Shown: piece after piece, positions 1 to 5,990 of the stretch
Numbering within the stretch: position 1 is the stretch's first letter
Layout: each line of letters begins with the position of its first letter
The notes under the pieces: model-generated
What the model was told of the DNA's origin: nothing
The model's input: only the letters and a program-made list of their open reading frames with translations
Database searches by the model: none
Source: Anaerolineae bacterium
Lineage (GTDB): Bacteria > Chloroflexota > Anaerolineae > Aggregatilineales > Aggregatilineaceae
Length of the DNA: 18,367 nucleotides
NCBI GenBank assembly: GCA_016929355.1
Contig: JAFGJA010000189.1
Location: forward strand, 1-18,367
Reading direction: 5' to 3'
Made by a program: the position numbers and the translations under genes

Positions 1-567
1 CGTGCCGATCCCGCCCTTGAATTGGAAACACGCGGTTCCGGCTCCGGCCCCCACAGCGCCCTCAGCTACCGGGCCATCTACCGCTTGTTCGAGCGCGGCC
101 CAAACGTGTTCGCGCTGAACGTGCAGCCCGCGCATATCGTTTAAATAGCTGTCATTACATTCGCCCACAACCACATTGACCGAAGGGCCATCATCGCCAA
201 TACGCGGATTTTCGCGCAGCAACCACCGCACCGCCGCAGCCAACACCGCCCCCACGCTTAACGTATTGGTCAGCAGAATCGGCGCTTCGATGACGCCCAT
301 TTCGCGGACTTGCTCAAACCCCGCCGCCTTGCCATAGCCGTTCAATGTATGCACCGCCGCGTACACATTTTCCTCAAACAGATTGCCGGGATGCGGCAAA
401 ATGGCGGTTACACCTGTGCGCACAGCCTGATCTGGGCCGGGCGGCAGTGTCACCTGCCCGACGCGCACACCGGGCACATCCGTGATCGCGTTATGGAGTC
501 CGGTGGGGAATTGATCGGATAAATCAACGCCGAGATCGCGCAGGCGCGGGCGGTTAACGTCACTCAT
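1..567 (-). CDS. P1-family (DmpA/BapA-like) aminopeptidase, N-terminal part, truncated by window edge
   Basis: This reading frame is open from an ATG at 567 to the window edge, giving 189 residues. It starts MSDVNRPRLRDLG and contains HNAITDVPGVRVGQVTL, a typical opening of peptidase family P1 (DmpA D-aminopeptidase / BapA beta-peptidyl aminopeptidase). The last residues, GAGAGTACFQFKGGIGT, match the conserved glycine-rich stretch before the autoprocessing site. Family members self-cleave in front of a serine that becomes the N-terminal nucleophile; that serine lies outside the window. A very good Shine-Dalgarno, GGAGGTC, sits at 571-577 (written on the minus strand), 3 nt before the ATG. No signal peptide is visible, so a cytoplasmic enzyme is likely. 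Its substrate cannot be told from this fragment. It is divergent from the asd leader and has its own candidate promoter. Confidence 0.88.
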   Translation of the reverse strand, partial: MSDVNRPRLRDLGVDLSDQFPTGLHNAITDVPGVRVGQVTLPPGPDQAVRTGVTAILPHPGNLFEENVYAAVHTLNGYGKAAGFEQVREMGVIEAPILLTNTLSVGAVLAAAVRWLLRENPRIGDDGPSVNVVVGECNDSYLNDMRGLHVQREHVWAALEQAVDGPVAEGAVGAGAGTACFQFKGGIGT

Positions 568-599
568 AATGACCTCCGTATACCACAGTCAATCCAAAA

Positions 600-628
600 A
601 TCATCCTGCAATTTGGACATTCTGACAA
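600..628 (-). promoter_or_regulatory. Candidate sigma-70 promoter of the P1 peptidase gene
   Basis: On the minus strand TTGTCA (623-628) is followed after exactly 17 nt by GATGAT (600-605). These match the -35 and -10 consensus at 5/6 and 4/6 positions. The predicted start of transcription would lie about 25-30 nt before the ATG at 567. Confidence 0.4.
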
Positions 629-633
629 ATTGC
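608..633. promoter_or_regulatory. Perfect 8-bp inverted repeat between divergent promoters (possible operator)
   Basis: GCAATTTG at 608-615 and CAAATTGC at 626-633 are perfect inverted copies separated by 10 nt. The site overlaps the -35/spacer of the peptidase promoter and lies about 20 nt upstream of the -35 of the asd leader promoter. It could bind a dimeric regulator of either gene. This is inference from symmetry and position only. Confidence 0.3.
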
Positions 634-655
634 GCGCGCCGATGCGCCGTTCCGC

Positions 656-684
656 TTGACCGATCCCGGTGCGTGTGCTATTGT
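656..684 (+). promoter_or_regulatory. Sigma-70 promoter of the asd leader transcript
   Basis: TTGACC (656-661), a 17-nt spacer and TATTGT (679-684) form a good promoter, improved by an extended -10 (TGC at 676-678). Transcription should start near 691, about 30 nt before the leader peptide start codon at 721. This spacing suits a translated leader. Confidence 0.65.
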
Positions 685-705
685 TTCGAGCGTAATCCAA
701 TACAC

Positions 706-857
706 GAGTTGAGGCATCTCATGTTCAGTCGGGTCATGACAACGACCACTACTACAATGACTATGATGACCACCGGCATAACCGGGCGGGCTGCTTCAAC
801 GCGGAGGAATGGCTAACACCTACACCGGACCTCAATCTGCAAGTCAAGCGTGGAGCA
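706..857 (+). promoter_or_regulatory. Competing attenuator segments (region 1:2 and antiterminator 2:3)
   Basis: Region 2 (GCTTCAACGC, 793-802) lies inside the end of the leader ORF. It can pair with region 3 (GCGTGGAGC, 848-856), which is the 5' arm of the terminator: nine pairs with one bulged A, one of them G-U, plus T792-A857. That pairing would stop the terminator from forming. Region 2 can instead pair with region 1 (GAGTTGAGGC, 706-715), which holds the leader's Shine-Dalgarno, at nine of ten positions including one G-U. A ribosome stalled in the Thr/Met run (739-774) leaves region 2 free; one at the stop codon (814-816) would mask part of it. The pairings are seen by eye; the mechanism is inferred from known amino-acid attenuators. 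Confidence 0.6.
721..816 (+). CDS. Threonine/methionine-rich attenuator leader peptide of asd (31 aa)
   Basis: The ORF begins ATG TTC AGT CGG and ends TAA at 814-816. Its core is TTTTTTMTMMTT (residues 7-18); in all it has 11 Thr and 5 Met among 31 residues. All four threonine codons occur in the first six-Thr run. GAGG at 711-714 is a Shine-Dalgarno with a 6-nt spacer, which decides this start over an in-frame upstream one at 613. It is not homologous in sequence to E. coli ThrL but has the same style (ThrL has TTITTTITITT). It is followed at 846-884 by an intrinsic terminator and then by asd. Its expected role is to sense charged tRNA-Thr, and probably tRNA-Met, through ribosome stalling. 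Asd makes the precursor shared by Thr, Met and Lys, so a Thr-plus-Met readout is sensible. Confidence 0.82.
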   Translation: MFSRVMTTTTTTMTMMTTGITGRAASTRRNG

Positions 858-884
858 TCCCAGCCCCGCGCTTTTTTGTTTTTT
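846..884 (+). terminator. Rho-independent attenuator terminator before asd
   Basis: An 11-position stem (846-856 with 863-873, one G-U and one A/C mismatch) closes a 6-nt loop (ATCCCA). It runs into TTTTTT G TTTTTT (872-884). It lies 30 nt after the leader peptide stop and 60 nt before asd, the position expected of an attenuator. Confidence 0.82.
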
Positions 885-944
885 AACCCCGCCCCACAGG
901 TGGAGAGGGGGAGAAGGTAGTCAATAGACACAGGAGAAGATAAC

Positions 945-1985
945 ATGATCGATGTAGCTATTTTGGGCGCAACCGGAGCCGTTGGACAGCGTTTTATCCA
1001 ACTGCTGGAAGGCCATCCCTGGTTTCGGATCACGGAACTGGTTGCCAGCGAACGCAGCGCGGGCCAAGCCTATCGTGACGCGGCGCGCTGGGTGCTTTCC
1101 GGCGGGCCATCGGACGAGATCGCGGCGATGGAAGTGCTGCCCCTGGATGCTGATGTGCAAGCCAAACTGGTCTTTTCCGCGCTGCCCGCCAGTATCGCCA
1201 AAGAGGTCGAATGGCAGATGGCCGAAGCGGGGCATGTGGTCTGCTCCAATGCGAGCGCGTACCGCATGGCGGAGGAAGTGCCGATTTTGCTGCCGGAAGC
1301 CAACGCCGAACACGCGGAACTGGTCAAGGTGCAGCGCGAAAAGCACCGGTGGAGCGGCGGCATTGTCACCAACTCTAACTGCACCAGCGCGCCAGTAGTG
1401 ATGGCCTTCGCACCCCTGCGCAAATTCGGGATCGAAGCGGCGCAAATCGTCAGCCAGCAAGCCATCAGTGGGGCAGGCTATCCGGGCGTGCCCTCGCTGG
1501 ATATTATGGACAACGTGATCCCGTATATCGGCGGCGAAGAACCGAAACTCGAAACCGAGCCGCGTAAAATGCTCGGTGCGCTGGCGGGTGATCATATCGA
1601 CTTTCTCGATACGGTCATGAGCGCGACCTGCACGCGCGTCCCCGTGCTGGATGGGCATCTGGTGAGCATTTCGGTGCGCTTTGCGGAACCCGTAAGCGAA
1701 GAGGACCTGATCGCAGCGTGGGATTCGTTCGTCGGCCCCGATCCAGTGCCGGGCTTGCCCTTTGCGCCGCCGCAACCGGTGATCTATCGCCGCGAACTGG
1801 ATCGCCCCCAACCGCGCAAAGATCGGGACGCAGGCAATGGCATGGCGTGTGTGGTCGGGCGGCTGCGTCCCTGCCCGGTGATGGGTGGCTGGAAATTCCT
1901 GGCGATGGCGCATAATACGGTGCGCGGCGCGGCGGGCTGTTCGATTTTGAACGCGGAAGTGCTGGTCGAGACGGGGTTGTTATAG
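945..1985 (+). CDS. asd: Aspartate-semialdehyde dehydrogenase
   Basis: The enzyme reduces aspartyl-4-phosphate to aspartate-4-semialdehyde with NADPH, the branch-point precursor of Lys, Met and Thr; it is cytosolic. The 346 residues start with the dinucleotide-binding GATGAVGQ (8-15). The catalytic cysteine is C146 in TNSNCTSAP and the general-base histidine is probably H238 in RVPVLDGHLVS. The spacing of motifs and the SNCTSAP form fit the archaeal/yeast-type Asd group rather than the E. coli type. AGGAGA at 932-937 is a strong ribosome-binding site 7 nt before the ATG. Transcription is expected to pass through the Thr/Met leader and terminator upstream. It is convergent with thrB, with only a palindromic repeat between them. 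Confidence 0.95.
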   Translation: MIDVAILGATGAVGQRFIQLLEGHPWFRITELVASERSAGQAYRDAARWVLSGGPSDEIAAMEVLPLDADVQAKLVFSALPASIAKEVEWQMAEAGHVVCSNASAYRMAEEVPILLPEANAEHAELVKVQREKHRWSGGIVTNSNCTSAPVVMAFAPLRKFGIEAAQIVSQQAISGAGYPGVPSLDIMDNVIPYIGGEEPKLETEPRKMLGALAGDHIDFLDTVMSATCTRVPVLDGHLVSISVRFAEPVSEEDLIAAWDSFVGPDPVPGLPFAPPQPVIYRRELDRPQPRKDRDAGNGMACVVGRLRPCPVMGGWKFLAMAHNTVRGAAGCSILNAEVLVETGLL

Positions 1986-2006
1986 CGCGGCAATAGTTGG
2001 AACCAT

Positions 2007-2042
2007 TGTAGGGGCGACCCGGTGGGTCGCCTCGCCCCTACA
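2007..2042. repeat. Palindromic TGTAGGGGCGA repeat between convergent asd and thrB
   Basis: TGTAGGGGCGA (2007-2017) is a perfect inverted match to TCGCCCCTACA (2032-2042). An alternative inner hairpin, GGCGACCC-GGT-GGGTCGCC, is also perfect (2013-2031). Related copies occur at 4440-4471, 5977-5990 (half) and 12186-12255. There is no T-tract, so it is a repeat first; it may still act as a transcription barrier between the two convergent genes. Confidence 0.75.
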
Positions 2043-2065
2043 AATTCGTTCCTAGAAATAGTGCT

Positions 2066-3031
2066 CTATTCAACGCTGAGGACCTTCGCGCCTTCGGTGG
2101 AAACCTGGGTCGCGCGCGTCAAACTATCGATGTCCGCATCTTCGTACATCACGCCGAGCGCAGCCGCGACTTTTTGCGCCGCATCCGATGAATCGCAGAT
2201 CGCACAGAGGGTTGGACCAGCCCCGCTAATGACCAGCCCTAACGCACCGGATCGCTTGGCGGTGGCGCGGGCCTCGTGCAGCATTGGGATCAAACGCGCG
2301 CGCGCGGGTTCGATCACCACATCATTTTCCATCGCGGCGGTCATGGCTTCCAGGTCGCCGCGATACAGCGCGTCAATCAGGCGGGCGACGGCCCCTGTCT
2401 GCGCGACCATGTTCTTGAGCGAGATCGATTTAGGCAGCAGGGCGCGCGCTTCGCTGGTCGGGATCGCCGCATCCGGCGTAACCAGCGCGAAATGCAAATG
2501 ATCCGGTACGGGCAGTTGGGCGATCTCGTCCAGCATTTCGCCGGTAATGAGCGTGATCCCGCCCAGCAAACTCGGCCCGACGTTGTCGGGGTGGAACCCG
2601 CTTACCGCCATTTCACCATCGAGACAGGCGGGCAATAGTTCTACGCGGGAGAGCGGTTCGCCAAAGAGCGCGTTAACGGCCAGCGCTCCGGCTACCGCGC
2701 TGGCCGCGCTGCTGCCCATACCGCTCGCCAGGGGCAGTTTTTTGTACAGCGTCAATTTGACGTGTTGTTCGGCCCCGATCAATTTGAGCGTACTGTTGGC
2801 GGCAATCGAGGCCGTGTTTTTGAGCGGATCAGTCGGCAACCGGCCATTATCGCCTTCAATGCGCGTGATGATCGCGCGGGATTGATCGTACAGGCCGTTG
2901 TTGGCATCGTCATCGAATTCGGCGCACAGTATATCGCCGGGTTCCTGAAACGCGACGCCAACGACATCGAAGACAACGCCAAAATTACCCATACTGGCGG
3001 GTGCGAATACTTCTGATCTGGTGTAGGCCAT
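2066..3031 (-). CDS. thrB: Homoserine kinase (GHMP family)
   Basis: The product phosphorylates homoserine to O-phosphohomoserine with ATP, the step before threonine synthase. From M at 3031 the 321 residues show the three GHMP motifs: APASMGNFGVVFDVVG (10-25), the ATP loop PLASGMGSSAASA (100-112), and the C-terminal LVISGAGPTLCAICD. Motif 1 reads SMGNFGVVFD where many homoserine kinases have SSANLGPGFD; this is a family variant, not a break. I prefer the ATG at 3031, preceded by GGATAAAGATAAC, because motif 1 then sits at the usual distance. ATG 3049 is an alternative; ATG 3103 has no ribosome-binding site and would overlap thrC. It is divergent from thrC by 49 bp and not in the same transcript as asd. 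Confidence 0.93.
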   Translation of the reverse strand: MAYTRSEVFAPASMGNFGVVFDVVGVAFQEPGDILCAEFDDDANNGLYDQSRAIITRIEGDNGRLPTDPLKNTASIAANSTLKLIGAEQHVKLTLYKKLPLASGMGSSAASAVAGALAVNALFGEPLSRVELLPACLDGEMAVSGFHPDNVGPSLLGGITLITGEMLDEIAQLPVPDHLHFALVTPDAAIPTSEARALLPKSISLKNMVAQTGAVARLIDALYRGDLEAMTAAMENDVVIEPARARLIPMLHEARATAKRSGALGLVISGAGPTLCAICDSSDAAQKVAAALGVMYEDADIDSLTRATQVSTEGAKVLSVE

Positions 3032-3080
3032 GTTATCTTTATCCGACATTTTCACATTCACAAACAAATGAGGTCTAACA

Positions 3081-4376
3081 ATGCCCAGCAAATTAGTCTG
3101 CATGGACTGTGGTCGAGAATACCCTATAAATGCTGTGATCTACACATGCGCGCATTGTGCAAGTTTACTAGATGTGCAGCACGATTTCCCCCAAACTGTC
3201 TCACGCGAATTGTTTGATCAGCGCCTCGGTGCGCTGGATTTGCCGTACAGTAGCGGCGTGTGGCGCTATAAAGAACTGATTTATCCCGATCTGGATGAGG
3301 GCTTGATTGTCAGCCGCAACGAAGGCAATACGAACTTATACCATATACCCAAGCTGGCGGCGTGGGCGGGCGTCGATACGCTCTATCTCAAGCACGAGGG
3401 CGAAAATCCCACCGGATCATTCAAGGATCGCGGCATGACAACGGGCGTCACGCAGGCGCGCGTCCTGGGCATGGATCGCGTGGCGTGCGCGTCAACGGGG
3501 AATACCTCCGCTTCGCTCGCCGCCTACGCCGCCCACGCCGGTATGGAAGGGATCGTCTTCTTCCAGAACAAGCAGATCGCGTTAGGTAAACTGGCCCAGG
3601 CGATTGCTTACGGCGCAACCTGTGTCCAGATCAACGCGGATTTTGACAAAAATCTCGAACTGGTGCGCGAAGTCTCGGAAGCGCTGGCTATTTATGTGCT
3701 GAATTCGGTCAATGCCTTCCGGCTGGAAGGGCAAAAATCGATCATGTTCGAGGCGATCCAGCAGTTGCGTTGGCAAGTGCCGGATTGGATCGTCGTGCCC
3801 GGTGGCAACCTGGGAAACAGTTCCGCATTTGGTAAAGGGCTGCACGAAATGCACGCGCTTGGCCTGATTGACCGGCTGCCGCGTATCGCCATTATCCAGG
3901 CCGAGGGCGCGAATCCGTTGTATAAAGCCTACCAAACCGGCTTCGAAGTCTACGAGCCGGTCAAAGCCGATACCATCGCTACCGCCGTGAAGATCGGGAA
4001 CCCGGTGAGCTATGCGAAGGCAGTACGCACCATCAAGTGGACGAACGGCGTTGTGGAACAGGTCAGTGACCAGGAAATCATGGACGCCAAAGCGCTGATC
4101 GATGCAACGGGGATCGGCTGCGAACCGGCCTCGGCGTGTTCACTCGCCGGGACGCGCAAGCTGGTCGAGATGGGCGTGATCCAACCGGGCGAGTCGGTGG
4201 TCGGGATTCTGACCGGGCACGTCCTCAAAGACCCGGACGCGATCATCAAGTATCACAGCGCGACGTTGGATAATCTGGATGCGACATACGCGAACCCGAT
4301 GCACCCGGCGGAACCGTCGATTGAGGAGATTACGCGGATTCTGACTGGCGCGCGGGAAAAAGCGCCGGTGGTGTAA
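3081..4376 (+). CDS. thrC: Threonine synthase (PLP-dependent)
   Basis: This enzyme converts O-phosphohomoserine to threonine and phosphate in the cytosol. The 431 residues open with a four-cysteine knuckle (C7, C10, C23, C26) found in one class of threonine synthases. The PLP lysine is K115 in ENPTGSFKDRGM. STGNTSASLAAYA (138-150) and VVPGGNLGNSSAFGKG form substrate and cofactor-phosphate sites of fold type II PLP enzymes. GAGGT at 3070-3074 is the ribosome-binding site, 6 nt before the ATG. It is divergent from thrB. I see no clear terminator behind it, only a palindromic repeat at 4440-4471. Confidence 0.95.
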   Translation: MPSKLVCMDCGREYPINAVIYTCAHCASLLDVQHDFPQTVSRELFDQRLGALDLPYSSGVWRYKELIYPDLDEGLIVSRNEGNTNLYHIPKLAAWAGVDTLYLKHEGENPTGSFKDRGMTTGVTQARVLGMDRVACASTGNTSASLAAYAAHAGMEGIVFFQNKQIALGKLAQAIAYGATCVQINADFDKNLELVREVSEALAIYVLNSVNAFRLEGQKSIMFEAIQQLRWQVPDWIVVPGGNLGNSSAFGKGLHEMHALGLIDRLPRIAIIQAEGANPLYKAYQTGFEVYEPVKADTIATAVKIGNPVSYAKAVRTIKWTNGVVEQVSDQEIMDAKALIDATGIGCEPASACSLAGTRKLVEMGVIQPGESVVGILTGHVLKDPDAIIKYHSATLDNLDATYANPMHPAEPSIEEITRILTGAREKAPVV

Positions 4377-4439
4377 CCAACCCCTCCCTGTAACCGGTTT
4401 AGAAGCGGACAAGATTAATCAGGTGGTGGAAAATATTGA

Positions 4440-4471
4440 TGTAGGGGCGGGTTTGCAAAGTCGCCCCTACA
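4440..4471. repeat. Palindromic TGTAGGGGCG repeat
   Basis: TGTAGGGGCG (4440-4449) and CGCCCCTACA (4462-4471) are perfect inverted arms around a 12-nt centre. It is the same family as the copy at 2007-2042, but the centre differs, so only the ends are conserved. It lies about 65 bp after thrC. Confidence 0.7.
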
Positions 4472-4509
4472 AAAACCTGCGAAACGAGTTCGCCAACAAC
4501 ATCAATGAT

Positions 4510-4674
4510 TCAAACGGCCTGTTCCTCACCGGGGATGTCGGGCTGCTGCTCAAACACTTCCAGCGCTTTATGCGACACCGTGAGCGTATGGTCTATTTGT
4601 GCAGAATGATAGTGCAAATTACCAGAGGTGAGATAGAATTCGTAGATTAATTTTTGACCCTGATGCGCCAACAT
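4510..4674 (-). CDS. Possible small protein (54 aa), unknown
   Basis: A minus-strand ORF runs from ATG (4674) to TGA (4510-4512). It reads MLAHQGQKLIYEFYLTSGNL and then ...QIDHTLTVSHKALEVFEQQP, a normal-looking, amphipathic composition unlike a random shadow frame. A GTG just before it (4677) has AAGGTGA about 10 nt upstream and could be the true start. No stronger gene covers this stretch; the plus-strand frame across it passes through the palindromic repeat. I do not recognise the family. It could be a real small gene or the remains of a larger one. Confidence 0.4.
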   Translation of the reverse strand: MLAHQGQKLIYEFYLTSGNLHYHSAQIDHTLTVSHKALEVFEQQPDIPGEEQAV

Positions 4675-4763
4675 CACACCCTAAACATCACCTTCTAGAC
4701 GCTATCAAGTCCGTTACCATCCAAGACTGCATTTCACAAGAGTTTTAAGGAGTACCACACTAT

Positions 4764-5981
4764 ATGAGCATCAGTCAGCTAGCGAGGGAAATTAAAGAAT
4801 CCCCAACACTTGCGCTCAATGAGCAAGCCATGATCTTGCGAGAAAAGGGCGAACCAGTGATCAATTTGACGGCGGGCCAACCGGCCAACCCTGCCCCGAT
4901 CACAGCGATCCTGGGATCAGCCGCCCAACTCAAGCAAGGCGAGGTCAAATACACGCCGGTTGATGGCACAAAATCCCTGAAGAAAGCGATCATTCGTTAT
5001 ACCGAAGAAAATTATGGTCGTCTGCCCGCACCGGAACAGGTGATCGTATCTACCGGAGCGAAGCAGTCGTTATTCAATTTGCTCTTTTCCATTGTCGATC
5101 CGCAGGATGAAGTGATCATTCTCGCGCCCTATTGGGTGAGTTACCCGGAAATGATCAAGATGTGTCATGGGATTCCGGTCATCGTCACGCCGGAAGATGG
5201 CACATTTGAGCCGCGTTTCTCAGAAATTGAGGAAGCCACGAGTTCGTACACTAAAGCGATCATCGTCAACAGCCCAAATAATCCCTCTGGTGAGGTATTC
5301 AGCGAGGCTTTGATCGCCGATCTGGTTGATTTTTGCGAACGCAAAGGCATCTACCTGATCATGGACGACATCTACCACAAACTGGTTTTTGATGGCGTCA
5401 AAGCACCGCCCGCCTATACCTATACCAACAAAGACATCGAAACCACTCGCGTGATCGTGAGCAACGGCGTTTCCAAGCTGTACGGGATGACTGGCTTTCG
5501 GATCGGCTGGGTGATCGGCAACCGTAAACTCATCACCGCCATGACCAATGTCCAGGGGAACACCACTTCCGGCGCACCTACTGTTTCGCAAGCGGCGGCC
5601 TATAGCGCGCTGACCGGGGTGCAAAGTGTCGTGGAAAATCTGCGCCTGACGATCCAGAACAACCGTGACGTGGTGTTGGATGAAATGCGCTCCTTCACCG
5701 ATGTAAAAATCATCAAGCCCAAAGGCACATTTTATATTCTGCCGGATTTCCGCGCCTATAACAACGATTCCGTGGCGCTGGCGAAATTCCTGCTGGAAAA
5801 AGCGCTGGTCGTGACCGTGCCCGGCGCGGCGTTTGGCATGGAAGGTCATTTACGCCTGAGTTATTCGGGCGCAACCAAGCCACTCATCGAGGCGATTGAT
5901 CGCATGAAATGGGCGCTGGACCCGAACGCGCCAAACGAAATCTATATTGGTGATCGTAAATTGATCCGTGATTGGATGTAG
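4764..5981 (+). CDS. Class I/II pyridoxal-phosphate aminotransferase, aspartate aminotransferase-like
   Basis: The 405-residue protein has the full fold type I aminotransferase set. The PLP lysine is K238 in SNGVSKLYGMTGFRIGW, with R246 nearby for the cofactor phosphate. N173 (NSPNNPSG), D201 and Y204 (MDDIYHKL) contact the cofactor. The C-terminal GHLRLSYSG carries the arginine that binds the substrate carboxylate. TAAGGAGT at 4746-4753 is the ribosome-binding site. The likely reaction is aspartate plus 2-oxoglutarate to oxaloacetate plus glutamate (subgroup Ib/AspB-like). The gene stops only 9 bp before pckA, and both enzymes meet at oxaloacetate, which supports this role. Substrate specificity of this family cannot be fixed from sequence alone; another amino acid is possible. 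Confidence 0.88.
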   Translation: MSISQLAREIKESPTLALNEQAMILREKGEPVINLTAGQPANPAPITAILGSAAQLKQGEVKYTPVDGTKSLKKAIIRYTEENYGRLPAPEQVIVSTGAKQSLFNLLFSIVDPQDEVIILAPYWVSYPEMIKMCHGIPVIVTPEDGTFEPRFSEIEEATSSYTKAIIVNSPNNPSGEVFSEALIADLVDFCERKGIYLIMDDIYHKLVFDGVKAPPAYTYTNKDIETTRVIVSNGVSKLYGMTGFRIGWVIGNRKLITAMTNVQGNTTSGAPTVSQAAAYSALTGVQSVVENLRLTIQNNRDVVLDEMRSFTDVKIIKPKGTFYILPDFRAYNNDSVALAKFLLEKALVVTVPGAAFGMEGHLRLSYSGATKPLIEAIDRMKWALDPNAPNEIYIGDRKLIRDWM

Positions 5982-5990
5982 GGGCGAACC
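5977..5990. repeat. Half copy of the TGTAGGGGCGAACC repeat at the aminotransferase stop / pckA start
   Basis: TGTAGGGGCGAACC matches one arm of the dispersed palindromes (12186 copy: TGTAGGGGTGAACC). It contains the TAG stop of the aminotransferase (5979-5981) and fills the whole spacer before the pckA ATG. Its AGGGGCG is the only ribosome-binding-site-like stretch for pckA. Confidence 0.5.

Noticed and set aside
613..720. In-frame upstream extension of the leader peptide to an ATG-less start at 613
   Set aside because: It would begin upstream of the predicted promoter (656-684), so it could not be on the transcript; the GAGG at 711 supports the start at 721.
809..886. A second overlapping short ORF (ATG 809, 25 residues) that reads through the attenuator terminator
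   Set aside because: GGAGG at 803-807 is only 1 nt from the ATG, too close to work as a Shine-Dalgarno, and the amino-acid content has no sensing run. Terminator hairpin and T-tract explain the bases better.
921..1913. Long minus-strand frame (330 residues) opposite asd
   Set aside because: Rich in His, Arg, Gln and without a recognisable domain; it is the antisense shadow of asd, whose plus-strand motifs are complete.
3032..3080. Promoters for divergent thrB and thrC in their 49-bp gap
   Set aside because: AT-rich boxes occur but no -35/-10 pair with good spacing was seen on either strand, so none is listed.
4423..4650. Plus-strand 75-residue frame after thrC
   Set aside because: It runs through the palindromic repeat at 4440-4471 and has no ribosome-binding site; the minus-strand 54-residue frame looks more protein-like.
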